Origin: CAYOHP01 sp964403795 [NCBI: uncultured bacterium]
GTDB lineage: Bacteria > Muiribacteriota > UBA6191 > CAZXTJ01
Direction of reading: 5' to 3'
Assembly (NCBI GenBank): GCA_964403795.1
Contig: CAYOHP010000017.1
Span: 1 to 64,000 of the forward strand
Length of the DNA stretch: 64,000 bases
Positions 35,040 to 43,723 of the stretch are shown piece by piece. The position numbers and the translations under genes were made by a program. The notes below the pieces were generated by a model. The model searched no databases and was not told where the DNA came from. It worked only from the letters and a program-made list of their open reading frames with translations. Within the stretch, counting starts at the first letter, position 1; each line of letters opens with the position of its first letter.

Positions 35040-37357
35040 CCGCCAGGCTCCCGTATCGCCTCGACCTCGCCGACCGCCAGCTCGACCTCGAGGGGGTGGT
35101 GCCCGGGGAGAACCACCCGGGCCCGCTCCCCGGCCGCCTCCCGGAGCCCGGACCAGCGCACCCGGGTGGACCCGAGCCCCGCCTCGACCTCGACCGAGAG
35201 GGCACCGTAGGGCGTGGCGGTGGGACCGAAGGCGAGCCGGGTCCCTGGCCGCGTCCACTCTTCGCGGAGGCCGGCGCCGAGCCGCAGCCCGTCGGGCTCC
35301 TCGATCACGAACAGGGCCCGCATCATGAGCACCCACTCGGCCGAGGCCCAGGCGTGGTGGCCGTCCCCCATGCAGCCCCCCAGGGTCCGGGGATGGGCGG
35401 CCTCGGGCCACTGCCCGGTGGGCGAAGCCAGCGCCGCCACCGCGTCGACCAGGGGAAGCGCGCGGAGATCTCCGGCCCGGAGCAGGGCCTCGGCCATGTG
35501 CAGGGTGAGGTAGGCATTGAGACCGGAGTGGATCATGTCCTGGAAGAAGAGACCCTTCACCATGCAGTGGTCGAGCAGGTACCCGAGGGTGGCGATCAGG
35601 CGCGGGTCGTCGGGAGGATAGAGACCGAGCGGATACCAGGCGGCCAGGGAGCCGATGGCCCCCGCGTCCATCCGCCGCCCCGGTGCGGCGGGGACTCCCG
35701 GCCTTCCCCCTCGGGCTGCGACCTTGGCCAGGGCGCGATCGACGGCCGAGCGGAACCGTCTCGCCTCCTCGGCGAACCGGGCTGCGCCGGTGCGGTCCCC
35801 ATGCACCGCCAGCAACCAGGCGGCGGCGTCGAGACCCGCCACGCCCCAGAAGTCGTCCCAGAAGTAGTGGTCGTTGGGGCCCAGGTGCTCGGCGCTGAAG
35901 CCGGCCGGGAGGAGCCCCGCGTGGGGCTCGGGGAGGTCGTCGGGGAGGCGCTTGCCCACGATCCAGTCGCCGGCCTGCCGCACCGAGTCGAGGAGCGGGG
36001 CGTCGAGCCGGGCACCCGAGAGTTCGACGTGGCGGCGCAGGATCCACAGCGCCTCGCCGTTCGAATCCCACTCGCCCTCCTGGGAGAGGAAGTAACCGTC
36101 CCGCCCCTGGCGCTCCGGGAAGCGCTTGAGGCCGCGGGCCACCCGGTCGTCGTGGCCGAGCACCGCGAGGGCGTGGAGCAGGAAGGCCGAGTCGCGGAAC
36201 CAGAAGCGCCGGTAGGTGTAGGGACCCGGGTAGGCCTCGCCCGGGGAGAGCAGCACCAGGGTCCGCTCGGCGGCGGTGAAGAGCTCGACGAAGCGGGGAT
36301 CGGGGACCTCGAGACGACAGCGTCCGAGGCGGGGCGAGGCCCAGGATCCGAGGGTGAACCCGGGCTCGGGGGCCTCGTCCCGGGGCAGCACCACCGAGGC
36401 CTCCAGGCTGCGTTCGGACCCCGGAGCCAGCCGGAACATGGCAGCTGCGGTGGCGAGGCCCACCGGGCACTCGACCGAGGTCCGCTCCCGCGGGTCGGCG
36501 AGGTGGAGGTAGACGTCGCCGGAGCGGTAGTCGGAGGCCTCGTGGCGTTCGACCGGCTCCGAGAAGCGGACCTCGACCGCGTCGTCGACCGACCAGGCGC
36601 GCCGGTCGTCGGCCAGCCGCACCGAGTGGACGAAGCTCACGCCCTCGGGATTGGCGGGCCGGAGCGCGACCACCAGCCAGCCGGCGGCTTCGGATCCCGC
36701 GGTGACGCGCAACCGGAACCTGGCTTCGGTCCCGGAGGCCTCGACCCACCCCCGGGTGGCGAGCCGGCGGGTCGCGTCATGGGTGCGGGTGACCACCGCC
36801 ATCCCGGGGTCGGTCTCCAGCCGCTGCTCGGCCGCCGCGGCCCGGGAGGGGAGCAGGATCCCTGCATCGTCCTGCACCCAGGCGTCGAGCGACCAGCCGT
36901 CGTAGAGCGGGGTCGCCAGGCCCCGGGGATCCAGGATCGGGTAGAGCGGGCAGTCGGGCAGGCCGACCGCGGTCCAGTTGCGGTGGGTCAGGTTCACGTG
37001 GGTGATCGAGAAGGCCCGGGGCACGAACGACTCGTCCTCGGGATCGAACTGGCGCTCGACCCAGTACGGCCAGACCCAGTCGAGGTTGTGCTGGATCGCC
37101 TTGGTGTTCACGAGGCCCCGGGCGTGGAACACCACCCCGGCCCGGAGCAGCTCGATCGGCTCGCGGACCTCGCTCGGCTGGGCGAAGCCCTCGAGGCGGG
37201 CGAGCAGGGCCACCGGATCCAGGAACCCGTGCGACTCGGCCAGCTTCCGCAGCAGCCAGCGCCACGGCATGAAGCGTCGCCACGCCACCGTCGCCTCCCA
37301 TGGGAGGGTATACCTCCGGGCCGCTCCCTGGCGGATCACGCGCAGTCTGGACTCCAT
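35036..37357 (-). CDS. Six-hairpin glycosidase-like protein
   Basis: 773 residues from ATG 37357; no strong ribosome site, so the start is uncertain. The middle and C-terminal part looks like an (alpha/alpha)6 barrel: repeated helices with YTYRRFWFRDSAFLLHALAVLG, GYFLSQEGEWDSNGEALWILRRHV, HLGPNDHYFWDDFWGVAGLDAAAWLL and a terminal small beta domain. FRD, EWDSNG and DDFWG are the kinds of acidic motifs seen in amylo-alpha-1,6-glucosidase, glucoamylase and trehalase-like families. The N-terminal ~300 residues form a beta-rich region (FSITHVNLTHRNWTAVGLPD). No signal peptide, so it probably acts inside the cell or with the GT4 partner. First gene of the three-gene operon. Confidence 0.75.
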   Translation of the reverse strand: MESRLRVIRQGAARRYTLPWEATVAWRRFMPWRWLLRKLAESHGFLDPVALLARLEGFAQPSEVREPIELLRAGVVFHARGLVNTKAIQHNLDWVWPYWVERQFDPEDESFVPRAFSITHVNLTHRNWTAVGLPDCPLYPILDPRGLATPLYDGWSLDAWVQDDAGILLPSRAAAAEQRLETDPGMAVVTRTHDATRRLATRGWVEASGTEARFRLRVTAGSEAAGWLVVALRPANPEGVSFVHSVRLADDRRAWSVDDAVEVRFSEPVERHEASDYRSGDVYLHLADPRERTSVECPVGLATAAAMFRLAPGSERSLEASVVLPRDEAPEPGFTLGSWASPRLGRCRLEVPDPRFVELFTAAERTLVLLSPGEAYPGPYTYRRFWFRDSAFLLHALAVLGHDDRVARGLKRFPERQGRDGYFLSQEGEWDSNGEALWILRRHVELSGARLDAPLLDSVRQAGDWIVGKRLPDDLPEPHAGLLPAGFSAEHLGPNDHYFWDDFWGVAGLDAAAWLLAVHGDRTGAARFAEEARRFRSAVDRALAKVAARGGRPGVPAAPGRRMDAGAIGSLAAWYPLGLYPPDDPRLIATLGYLLDHCMVKGLFFQDMIHSGLNAYLTLHMAEALLRAGDLRALPLVDAVAALASPTGQWPEAAHPRTLGGCMGDGHHAWASAEWVLMMRALFVIEEPDGLRLGAGLREEWTRPGTRLAFGPTATPYGALSVEVEAGLGSTRVRWSGLREAAGERARVVLPGHHPLEVELAVGEVEAIREPGG

Positions 37358-37370
37358 CTTGATTCCCGAG
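37349..37370 (+). promoter_or_regulatory. Candidate upstream box GGACTC-N4-TTGATTC-N2-GAG
   Basis: Same gapped motif and spacing as at 22217-22238, here 127 bases before the GTG at 37476. It overlaps the start codon of the divergent glycosidase-like gene. The outer GGACTC/GAGTCC arms form an inverted repeat. Confidence 0.35.
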
Positions 37371-37475
37371 TCCAGGGGGAAGGCGGCCAAGCCGCGCCCG
37401 GAGCGGCTCTCCCCGGTCGGCACGGGCCGTGCGTGGCCCCAGGGCGGAAGGGGCCCAGGCCCCGCGGAGGTCACC

Positions 37476-38945
37476 GTGCCGTTTCGTCCGTTCCATCCCC
37501 GGACCGTTCCCCTGCGGGTCGGGGCCCTGCTCCTGGCCTGCGTGGGACCGGTCACCGCCGAGCGCCACCTCATGCTCGCCAACCAGGGTCGGGAACCTCT
37601 CTGCGTGGAGGGGACGAGCGTGCGGGGAGGCGTCGCCCCCGGCGCCTGGCAGGAACCCTCGGGGGGACGCCCCCGGCCCGACCTGGAATGCCGCTACCTG
37701 GTCGAGCCGGGGGAACGGATCGAGTTCCTGCGCACCAACTGGGACCAGGGCGTCCCCGACGGCTCCTCCTCGTGGTTCTCGACCCGGGTCCGGAGCGTCG
37801 ACGGCGAGCGGATCGAACTCGCCCACAAGCTGGACGGCGAGACCATCGGCAGCAACCTCTGGCGCCGGGTCGGAGGCTCGACCTGGGTCGACGACGACGC
37901 CCCCCGGACCCACGCCTGGGTGAGGCGGGACGGGGCGGCGCCGATCGAGGTGGTGGTGGACGGGCGGCGGGTCGAGTACCGCTTCGGAGCGGTCCGGCCA
38001 GTGCCGGCGACGACGGATCCCGAGGGCTTCCGGGTGCTGGCCTTCAATGCCGCGCTGCTGCCGGCCGGGGGCACCGGGGTCGAGGCCCGCGCCGCCCGAT
38101 TGGCCGAGGTGCTCGGTGGCCATGACGCCCTGGTGCTCTCGGAGCTCTTCGCCGACGACGCCCGGGAGCGGCTGCTCCGCGATCTCTCGCCCGAGTACCC
38201 CTGGCAGACCTCGGTGCTGGAGGACGACGATCCCCTGGCCCAGGACGGCGGGGTGGTGATCGTCTCCCGCTGGCCCATCCTCCACCAGGCGGAGCACTTC
38301 TACACGGGAGGAGTGGGCACCGATTCCCTCTCGGCCAAGGGCGCCATGGTGGCTTCGATCCGAGGACCACAGGGGATCCTCCACCTGGTGGGGACCCACA
38401 CCCAGTCCGACGCCGACGGCTGGGCCGATTCGGTGATCGACGGGATCGCCTTCCCCGGAGTCTTCACCCGGCCTGCGCCTGCCGCGGTGCGGGACCGCCA
38501 GTTCCGGTCGCTGGAGGCGTTCCTGGCCGGCCTCGGCCTGCCGGAGGACGAGCCCCTGGTGATCGCCGGGGACCTGAACGTGGCCAGGGCCTCGACCCGG
38601 GAGTTCGAGGCCATGCTCAGAACCCTCGGGGCGGTCGAGCCGGCGGGCGACCGGGAGGGACCGACCTGGGATCCGGGCAACGAGCTCGTCGCCGACGGGG
38701 ACCGGCCGGCCCGCCTGGACTACCTGCTGGTCTCGCTCCGCCACCGGGGCATCGACCCCGCGGCCTCCCGGACCGAGGTGGTCCGGCTCAGGTCCCCGAC
38801 GCCCTGGGACGGGTCGCGGACCGACCTCTCGGACCACTACGCGGTGTCGACCCGGCTTCAGTTCGCAGGGGGGAAGTCGGCCGCCGCGTTCCCGGCTGGC
38901 CCGGAGGGAGCCGACTCGGGCGGCTTCCTCGGGCAGGGGGAATAG
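37476..38945 (+). CDS. Secreted sphingomyelinase C-like phosphodiesterase (EEP superfamily)
   Basis: 489 residues from GTG 37476 with GGAGG 5 bases upstream. Signal peptide (VPLRVGALLLACVGPVTA). Residues ~25-165 form a beta-rich domain (AGAL/SHP-type or lectin-like, not identified). The EEP domain follows: RVLAFNAALLP, LVLSELFADDARERLL (catalytic Glu), VVIVSRWPI, GTHTQSDAD, IAGDLNVARAST (Asp/Asn), LDYLLVS and SDHYAVST (terminal His). The order and spacing resemble bacterial neutral sphingomyelinases. Likely substrate is a phospholipid or sphingolipid headgroup outside the cell. The C-terminal tail is Gly/Ala/Pro-rich. Convergent with the next gene, 7 bases apart. Confidence 0.82.
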   Translation: MPFRPFHPRTVPLRVGALLLACVGPVTAERHLMLANQGREPLCVEGTSVRGGVAPGAWQEPSGGRPRPDLECRYLVEPGERIEFLRTNWDQGVPDGSSSWFSTRVRSVDGERIELAHKLDGETIGSNLWRRVGGSTWVDDDAPRTHAWVRRDGAAPIEVVVDGRRVEYRFGAVRPVPATTDPEGFRVLAFNAALLPAGGTGVEARAARLAEVLGGHDALVLSELFADDARERLLRDLSPEYPWQTSVLEDDDPLAQDGGVVIVSRWPILHQAEHFYTGGVGTDSLSAKGAMVASIRGPQGILHLVGTHTQSDADGWADSVIDGIAFPGVFTRPAPAAVRDRQFRSLEAFLAGLGLPEDEPLVIAGDLNVARASTREFEAMLRTLGAVEPAGDREGPTWDPGNELVADGDRPARLDYLLVSLRHRGIDPAASRTEVVRLRSPTPWDGSRTDLSDHYAVSTRLQFAGGKSAAAFPAGPEGADSGGFLGQGE

Positions 38946-38952
38946 CGACGGG

Positions 38953-39849
38953 TTACAGATCCAAGCGCCAGTTGGCGAGGATCCCGAACTGGAGGAGGGC
39001 GACGTCCCGGGCGAGCTGGGCGTTCTGCTTCCAGTGGCCGTCGACGTACTCGCGACCCCAGGCCTCGGCGGTCTGGCCGCCGGCGAGCGGCGGGCGCACC
39101 CAGAGGTCGTAGACCAGCACGTCGCCCGGCGCGAGCCCCAGGGTGTTCAGGGTCCGCTGGGGGGGCTGGCCGGGACGGCGCAGGTCCATCCAGCGCACCT
39201 TGGCGGGATCGGCCCAGGCGGCGTTGGAGATGAGACCCACGCCCGCGTGGTTGGGCGTCAGCCACTCGAGCTCGACCACGCCCTCGCCCACCACCGAGAG
39301 GTCCTGGACCCGGATCCGCTGGTCGGCGAGGTGGACGAGCGCGGGATCGGCCAGGGCCAGGTCCACGAGCTTCAGGAGGAGCTGCTGATGATCGCCGCAG
39401 ATCCCCCAGCCCCGGCGCACGATCAGCCGGTAGTCGTTCTCCTTCGAGGTGAAGCCCTGGGCGATGGCGCCGGGAGCCCGGCGGGCTCCCTGGACGAACC
39501 CTGCGTTGGAGGCATAGGGGGTGTCGCTCACCCAGCGCCGGGTCAACTCGCCCAGCAGGTCCTCCATGGTGATGTCCTGGGGGTCCGGGGCCTGGCTCCG
39601 GAGCTGCCAGGCGACCAGGCGCACGAACCGGCGCAGGACGTCGTCCACTTCCTGGTCGGTGAGGGCCTTGCCGGTGGGCCAGAAGGCCCGGGCGTCGCGA
39701 CCCGGCCAGACCGGACCCTGGGCCCGGAGCGCCGGGGCGGCCGGCAGGCCGTCGTCGGGATCCTGGCCGAGGGCCTGGGCCGGGAGGTTCGCCGGATGGG
39801 AGGCGAGCAGGAGGGCGAGCCCTCCGAACACCAGGCGCGTCCAGACCAT
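38953..39849 (-). CDS. Secreted transglutaminase-like protein (putative)
   Basis: 298 residues from ATG 39849 with GGGAGG 5 bases upstream. Signal peptide residues 1-25 (LVFGGLALLLASHPANLPAQA). A Cys-His-Asp arrangement is visible: Cys151 in RRGWGICGDHQQLLLKLVDL, His201 in LTPNHAGVGL, Asp222 in VRWMDLRRPG. The segment around Cys151 looks like the transglutaminase-core helix and the spacing is plausible. Family assignment is by pattern only; activity could be peptide cleavage or cross-linking. It lies downstream of a LysM-type gene, separated by a strong hairpin, so it may have its own promoter. Confidence 0.55.
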   Translation of the reverse strand: MVWTRLVFGGLALLLASHPANLPAQALGQDPDDGLPAAPALRAQGPVWPGRDARAFWPTGKALTDQEVDDVLRRFVRLVAWQLRSQAPDPQDITMEDLLGELTRRWVSDTPYASNAGFVQGARRAPGAIAQGFTSKENDYRLIVRRGWGICGDHQQLLLKLVDLALADPALVHLADQRIRVQDLSVVGEGVVELEWLTPNHAGVGLISNAAWADPAKVRWMDLRRPGQPPQRTLNTLGLAPGDVLVYDLWVRPPLAGGQTAEAWGREYVDGHWKQNAQLARDVALLQFGILANWRLDL

Positions 39850-39913
39850 CGGGACCTCCCTTCCATGGATACGCCGAAGGGCGTAGCGGGGTTGCGGGCC
39901 GGCCCTCCGGACG

Positions 39914-39961
39914 CGCAGCGCCCCCGGGGCCCGGCTCGGGGCCGGATCCGGGGGCGCTGCG
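39914..39961 (-). terminator. Strong GC hairpin downstream of the 39985-41268 gene
   Basis: Perfect 14-base inverted repeat, CGCAGCGCCCCCGG (39914-39927) with CCGGGGGCGCTGCG (39948-39961), 20-base loop that itself contains GGCCC/GGGCC pairing. It begins 24 bases past the gene's stop. No U-run follows, so it may be a Rho-independent-like barrier or a 3' stability hairpin. Confidence 0.55.
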
Positions 39962-39984
39962 TCGGGGGCGGAGACCCTTGGGCC

Positions 39985-41268
39985 TCAGGTCCTCTCGTTC
40001 TGGACCTCCTCGAGGCGGCGGTACAGGAGCTGGAAGCGCTCCTCGTCGTTGTAGCCGAGCCGCTCGGCCTCGTCGGCCACCATCTGGATCAACGGCCGGT
40101 ACATCTCGCCGAAGCGCTCGGTCTGGAACCGGATGAAGTCGGCCTTGGGGACGGTCTCGCCGGCCCCGGAGAGTCCGGTGTCCCGGGCTGCGGCATTGGT
40201 GATGTCCTCGAGCATCTCCTCCCGCTCCTTGGCGGTGAGCGACCGGCCGAGCTGGCGCTCCCGCTCGGCGATCCGCTCCCGGGCACGCCGCATCGCGCCC
40301 TGCAGGTCCTCGGGCACGCCGTTGACCCGGACGAGGGCCTCGCACTCCGAGAGCACCTGGCGGCTGCCGGCCTCGGCGGCCTCGATCAGGCACTCCTTGG
40401 TGGGGATCCGGACGCCGTCCCTGGGGCTCAGGCGATCCGGGTCGGTGAACCCGTTGGCGGCCGCCAGCAGGTCGACCAGACCACCCTGGCCCCAGAGAGG
40501 CAGATCGGTGCGGCCGATGTCCCGGCGGACCTTCTGGGCGATCTCGCCCAGGGTGTCGCCCCGCATCACCAGGGCGCCGTTGCCCACGGCCTCTCCGCCC
40601 TCGATCTGGTCGGAGGACACGAAGGCCGGAGCCGAAGTGATGCGTCCGGGATCGACCGGGGCGGTGCCCAGGCCGCAGTCCATGCCCATCCCGAGCAGGT
40701 TGGCGTCGCCTTCCGTGCACTCGATCTTGCTCTCGTCGTCGGCCAGGGCCGAGGCCACGTTGCGGGTGCTGCGGGCCCGTTCGACGAGGCTCTTGAACCG
40801 GTCGCCGCGAAGAAGTTCTTCCGGTGTGGCCGGGTTCTGGATCGCTCCGTCGAGTCGCTCGTAGATCTTCTGCATCGGGCAGCCCATCTCCTTGCAGAAC
40901 CAGATCGCGTGGACCTTGGCAGCGATCTCCTCCCGGAGCGCCTCGGCCCGACGCTTGGTAGCCGTGTAGGTCTGGGTGGCAACGGAGAACCGCGTCTCGT
41001 TGGCCCCGAGAGCCCGGCAGGAGTCGCCCCGTCCCTGGCCCTGGAGACAGCTCTTGGCTGCCTCCTGGAGGGCGAGCGCGGCCGCCATCTGGTCGCTGCG
41101 GGCGGCTTCGAGGGCCGTCACCATCTCGTCCACCTGTTCCCGCTCCGCCCTCCCGGGATCGGTGCGGATCGCCCAGACGCTGGTGGCCGGGCCGGACCAG
41201 AGGGCGAGGGCAAGGCCCAGGCGGGCCAGCCGGAGGGTATTGCTGCGGACCGTCTCGATGTTTCGCAC
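39985..41268 (-). CDS. Secreted LysM-type protein, paralogue A
   Basis: 427 residues from GTG 41268 (AAGGA 9 bases upstream). Signal peptide with cleavage near VWA-IR (residues ~12-33). Residues ~40-180 are charged helices with several Cys. Residues 232-289 form a LysM-like unit (RGDTLGEIAQKV then LLAANGFTDPDRLSPRDGVRIP), a peptidoglycan- or chitin-binding fold. The C-terminal ~130 residues are helical and highly charged. From ~183 to the end it matches paralogue B closely (for example GDANLLGMGMDCG versus GDASLLGMGIDCG), while the N-terminal parts differ. It sits behind a near-perfect sigma-54 promoter, so expression probably needs an AAA+ activator. Confidence 0.8.
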   Translation of the reverse strand: MRNIETVRSNTLRLARLGLALALWSGPATSVWAIRTDPGRAEREQVDEMVTALEAARSDQMAAALALQEAAKSCLQGQGRGDSCRALGANETRFSVATQTYTATKRRAEALREEIAAKVHAIWFCKEMGCPMQKIYERLDGAIQNPATPEELLRGDRFKSLVERARSTRNVASALADDESKIECTEGDANLLGMGMDCGLGTAPVDPGRITSAPAFVSSDQIEGGEAVGNGALVMRGDTLGEIAQKVRRDIGRTDLPLWGQGGLVDLLAAANGFTDPDRLSPRDGVRIPTKECLIEAAEAGSRQVLSECEALVRVNGVPEDLQGAMRRARERIAERERQLGRSLTAKEREEMLEDITNAAARDTGLSGAGETVPKADFIRFQTERFGEMYRPLIQMVADEAERLGYNDEERFQLLYRRLEEVQNERT

Positions 41269-41322
41269 GATGGGTTCCTTCCTGCTCCGAGGTGTCGGAT
41301 CGGCCCGACGTAATCGGACAAA

Positions 41323-41337
41323 GCAACGCCCGTGCCA
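41323..41337 (-). promoter_or_regulatory. Sigma-54 promoter (-24/-12) for LysM paralogue A
   Basis: Minus-strand TGGCACGGGCGTTGC, matching TGGCACG-N4-TTGC. The -12 end is 55 bases from the GTG at 41268. One base differs from the promoter of paralogue B over 16 bases. Confidence 0.8.
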
Positions 41338-41368
41338 GGCACCCACGGGCCACCACCATGACCATGAA

Positions 41369-41389
41369 GATCCGCTTCTGGAGCGGATC
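41369..41389. other. Perfect 8-bp dyad GATCCGCT/AGCGGATC
   Basis: Perfect 8-base arms with a 5-base loop, between the sigma-54 promoter and the distal 13-base box. It could be an operator or DNA-bending protein site. No equivalent was found at paralogue B. Confidence 0.3.
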
Positions 41390-41456
41390 CACGCAGAGCG
41401 TCCCCGCATGCAGGAGGCGCCCTGGCCGGTGAGACGCAGGAGCGGTCCCGGCGCAC

Positions 41457-41469
41457 CGGAGTCTCAAAC
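41457..41469 (-). promoter_or_regulatory. Shared 13-base upstream box (candidate activator site) of LysM paralogue A
   Basis: CGGAGTCTCAAAC on the plus strand; exactly the same 13 bases occur at 43711-43723. It lies 120 bases upstream of the sigma-54 promoter. Here it is the left arm of CGGAGT-N5-ACTCCG, an inverted repeat typical of dimer-binding sites. Confidence 0.55.
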
Positions 41470-41500
41470 TCCGTCGCGACGTATCCCCGACATGCAAACC

Positions 41501-41530
41501 GCCGCCCCCGGGGGCGGACCCGGGGGCGGC
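41501..41530 (-). terminator. Strong GC hairpin downstream of LysM paralogue B
   Basis: Perfect 12-base inverted repeat GCCGCCCCCGGG (41501-41512) and CCCGGGGGCGGC (41519-41530) with a 6-base loop, about 90 bases past the stop at 41620. On the minus strand it is followed by GGTTTGC, a short T-run. It separates gene B from the upstream box of gene A. Confidence 0.55.
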
Positions 41531-41619
41531 GGCGGGCGTGCGGGCGATGGGAGGTGCCGGTCCTCTCTCCGGCATCGGTGGGAAGGGCTAGGGATCGAGG
41601 TAGCGAACCCGGGGGCCTC

Positions 41620-43533
41620 TCAGTCGGTGCTGGCTTCCCGCATGCGGCGCTCCAAGTGGAGGAAGCGCTCGTCGTCGTTGTAACCCCGGGCCTCGGCCTC
41701 GTCGGCGACCTGGGTGATCAGGTCCTTCCAGGCTTCGCCGAAGCGCTCGGTCTGGTTCCGGATGAAGTCGGCCTTGGGTACCGAGCTCAGCCCGGCGAAG
41801 TCGTTGGCCGGGCTGGCCGCCACGTTGGCGGCGTCCTCGAGCATCTCGACCCGCTCCTTGTCGGTGAGCTTGCGGCCCAGCCGGGCCTCGGCCTCGACGA
41901 TCCGCTCCCGGGCCCGCCGCATGGCGGCCTGGAGGTTCTCGGGCACGCCCTGGACCCGCACCAGCTCCTCGCACTCCGAGAGGACCTGACGGCTCCCCGC
42001 CTCGGCGGCTTCGACCAGGCACTCCTTGGTGGGGATCCGGATCCCGTCCTTGGGGTTCAGGCGATCCGGATTGGTGACCCCGTTGGCGGCCGCCAGCAGG
42101 TCGACCAGGCCACCGTTGCCCCAGAGCGGCAGGTCGGGGCGGCCGAGCTGGCGGCGCACCGCCTGGGCGATGTGGCCCAGCGTGTCGCCCTTCATCACGG
42201 TGGCGCCGTTGCCGAGCGCCTCGGTGGTCGCCAGGGCGGAGGTGGGCACGAACTCGGGAGCCGTGCGATCCGGCACGTGGTGGGCGAGGCGGCCCACCTC
42301 GCCGCAATCGATGCCCATCCCGAGCAGGCTGGCATCGCCCTGCTGGCAGCGGATGCTCCCAGAGTTCCCGGCCAGCACGCTGTCGACGGCCCGCTGCCGG
42401 CGGCCCTGGGCCTCGACGTCGTCGGCGATGCCATCGGCGATCTCGCCGACCTCGTCGAAGCCGGGATTCCCGGTCACGACTCGCTCCGGCTCGACATCCG
42501 GGGCGATCCGCAGGGCCTCGTCCTCGGGCTTCATGTTCCCCGCCAGACAGCGCTCCTGGAACCGATTGCATTCGGTGGCCCTTCCGGGACCGTTGCGGAG
42601 GAAGCCCACGATGTCGTGTCGCACCACTGCGGGCTCCATGCCGCTCCGGACCTCGGGATCGCAGATCGCGCGGAACGCATTGGATGGGTCGTTCCCCCAG
42701 GCCGCGCAGGCCTCCTCGAAGGTGAGCACCGGGGGCATCTCGGCGGCGCGCAGGGCGACGTTGGTCTTCTCGCGGTAGACGCCGACATAGAAGTCGGTCA
42801 GGCCGTCCTTGCAGGTCGCGTCGTCCGGGTAATTCCGGCACTTCACGATCGCATCGCCGAGCTGGGTGGGAGTGGCGCTCCGGGCCCAGTTCCGGCGAGC
42901 CTCCAGGGCCGCCTCGGCCTCCCGCTGGGCGGCCAGGGCCGCCATCGAGGCCGCGTCGGCGGCCCGCACCCGGGCCTGCTGGGCCCGGGTCACCGCGGCG
43001 TCGACCCCGGAGACCAGCCGACGGTGCTCGTCGAGGGCATCTCCCAGGCCGGCCTCGACCTCGCCGACGTAGCCCCGGTAGCCGGTCTTGTTCGCTTCGC
43101 AGTTCGACTCCCGGACTCCGAAGGTGATGCCGTTCAGGAAGGCCCCGACGATGTCCGTGGCCTGGCAGGACTCGGCGAGGGCCCGCTCCACCCGGACCCC
43201 GAGCTCGGTCACGGCCTCCCTGGCATAGGCCACCGCCGCCTGGTGGCTCTCCTCGGCTCTTCGATAGGTGGCGACCGCATCATCGAGGCCGCGGCACGCA
43301 TTCGCCTCGCCGGAAGCCATGGCGCAGGCCTCGGCCAAGGACCTCACCCGGTCGGCAGCGCCTCCCAGGCGGATCCTCTCCGACTCGAGCGCCCCGATCC
43401 TCTGGAAGGCCTCGAATCGGACGTCCTCCACGTGGGGCATGTCGGCGAAGTTCCCGCCCGACACCGGCGACCACGGCAACACCCCGAGCGCCATCCCCAG
43501 CACCGCCGCATTCAACCCGTAGCGTCCCGCCAT
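41620..43533 (-). CDS. Secreted LysM-type protein, paralogue B (longer)
   Basis: 637 residues from ATG 43533. A hydrophobic N-terminus (AAVLGMALGVLPWSPVSG) acts as signal peptide. Residues ~35-370 are long charged helices with repeated Ala/Glu/Arg stretches and several Cys, partly coiled-coil. From ~390 to the end it matches paralogue A: Cys-rich GDASLLGMGIDCG, a LysM-like unit (KGDTLGHIAQAV then LLAANGVTNPDRLNPKDGIRIP), the KECL(I/V)EAAEAGSRQVLSECE block and the charged C-terminus. So B is A plus a longer N-terminal helical part. The pair arose by duplication, and their promoters are also conserved. Likely an envelope or extracellular structural protein; no catalytic motif is seen. Confidence 0.8.
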   Translation of the reverse strand: MAGRYGLNAAVLGMALGVLPWSPVSGGNFADMPHVEDVRFEAFQRIGALESERIRLGGAADRVRSLAEACAMASGEANACRGLDDAVATYRRAEESHQAAVAYAREAVTELGVRVERALAESCQATDIVGAFLNGITFGVRESNCEANKTGYRGYVGEVEAGLGDALDEHRRLVSGVDAAVTRAQQARVRAADAASMAALAAQREAEAALEARRNWARSATPTQLGDAIVKCRNYPDDATCKDGLTDFYVGVYREKTNVALRAAEMPPVLTFEEACAAWGNDPSNAFRAICDPEVRSGMEPAVVRHDIVGFLRNGPGRATECNRFQERCLAGNMKPEDEALRIAPDVEPERVVTGNPGFDEVGEIADGIADDVEAQGRRQRAVDSVLAGNSGSIRCQQGDASLLGMGIDCGEVGRLAHHVPDRTAPEFVPTSALATTEALGNGATVMKGDTLGHIAQAVRRQLGRPDLPLWGNGGLVDLLAAANGVTNPDRLNPKDGIRIPTKECLVEAAEAGSRQVLSECEELVRVQGVPENLQAAMRRARERIVEAEARLGRKLTDKERVEMLEDAANVAASPANDFAGLSSVPKADFIRNQTERFGEAWKDLITQVADEAEARGYNDDERFLHLERRMREASTD

Positions 43534-43581
43534 GTCCCTGCCTCCGTGACGTCGGGTCCGCCCCCGACGGGACCCGGAGAT

Positions 43582-43596
43582 GCAACCCCCGTGCCA
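43582..43596 (-). promoter_or_regulatory. Sigma-54 promoter (-24/-12) for LysM paralogue B
   Basis: Minus-strand TGGCACGGGGGTTGC, matching TGGCACG-N4-TTGC; its -12 end lies 49 bases before the ATG at 43533. Confidence 0.8.
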
Positions 43597-43710
43597 GCCG
43601 ACCAGGTACCTCGGAGCCTCCCGCCCAAACCAGCTCCGGCAGCCGATCCTGGCCTCCGGTTCCGACCACGGGGTGTTCCCCGGATCTCACCCCGACCGGG
43701 ATCGTCGCGG

Positions 43711-43723
43711 CGGAGTCTCAAAC
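43711..43723 (-). promoter_or_regulatory. Shared 13-base upstream box (candidate activator site) of LysM paralogue B
   Basis: CGGAGTCTCAAAC, identical to 41457-41469, 115 bases upstream of the sigma-54 promoter. Its GGAGTC half faces GACTCC at 43732-43737, again forming an inverted repeat. The rest of the gene-free stretch 43534-43858 shows only the start region of the ABC operon (TAGCAT-like box near 43828). Confidence 0.55.

Noticed and set aside
37418-37432. CGGCACGGGCCGTGC as a sigma-54 promoter for the sphingomyelinase-like gene
   Set aside because: Two consensus positions are missing and the sequence is largely explained by GCACGG-N-CCGTGC symmetry; kept only as supporting note in a finding.
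35096-38125. Open frame of about 1009 codons on the plus strand, antisense to the glycosidase-like gene
   Set aside because: No recognisable domain and a composition dominated by Gly/Pro/Arg/Glu from reading high-GC codons in the wrong register; the minus-strand gene has clear motifs.
39034-41313. Plus-strand open frame of about 759 codons antisense to LysM paralogue A
   Set aside because: The minus strand has a signal peptide, a LysM unit and a paralogue; the plus frame has none and lacks a ribosome site.
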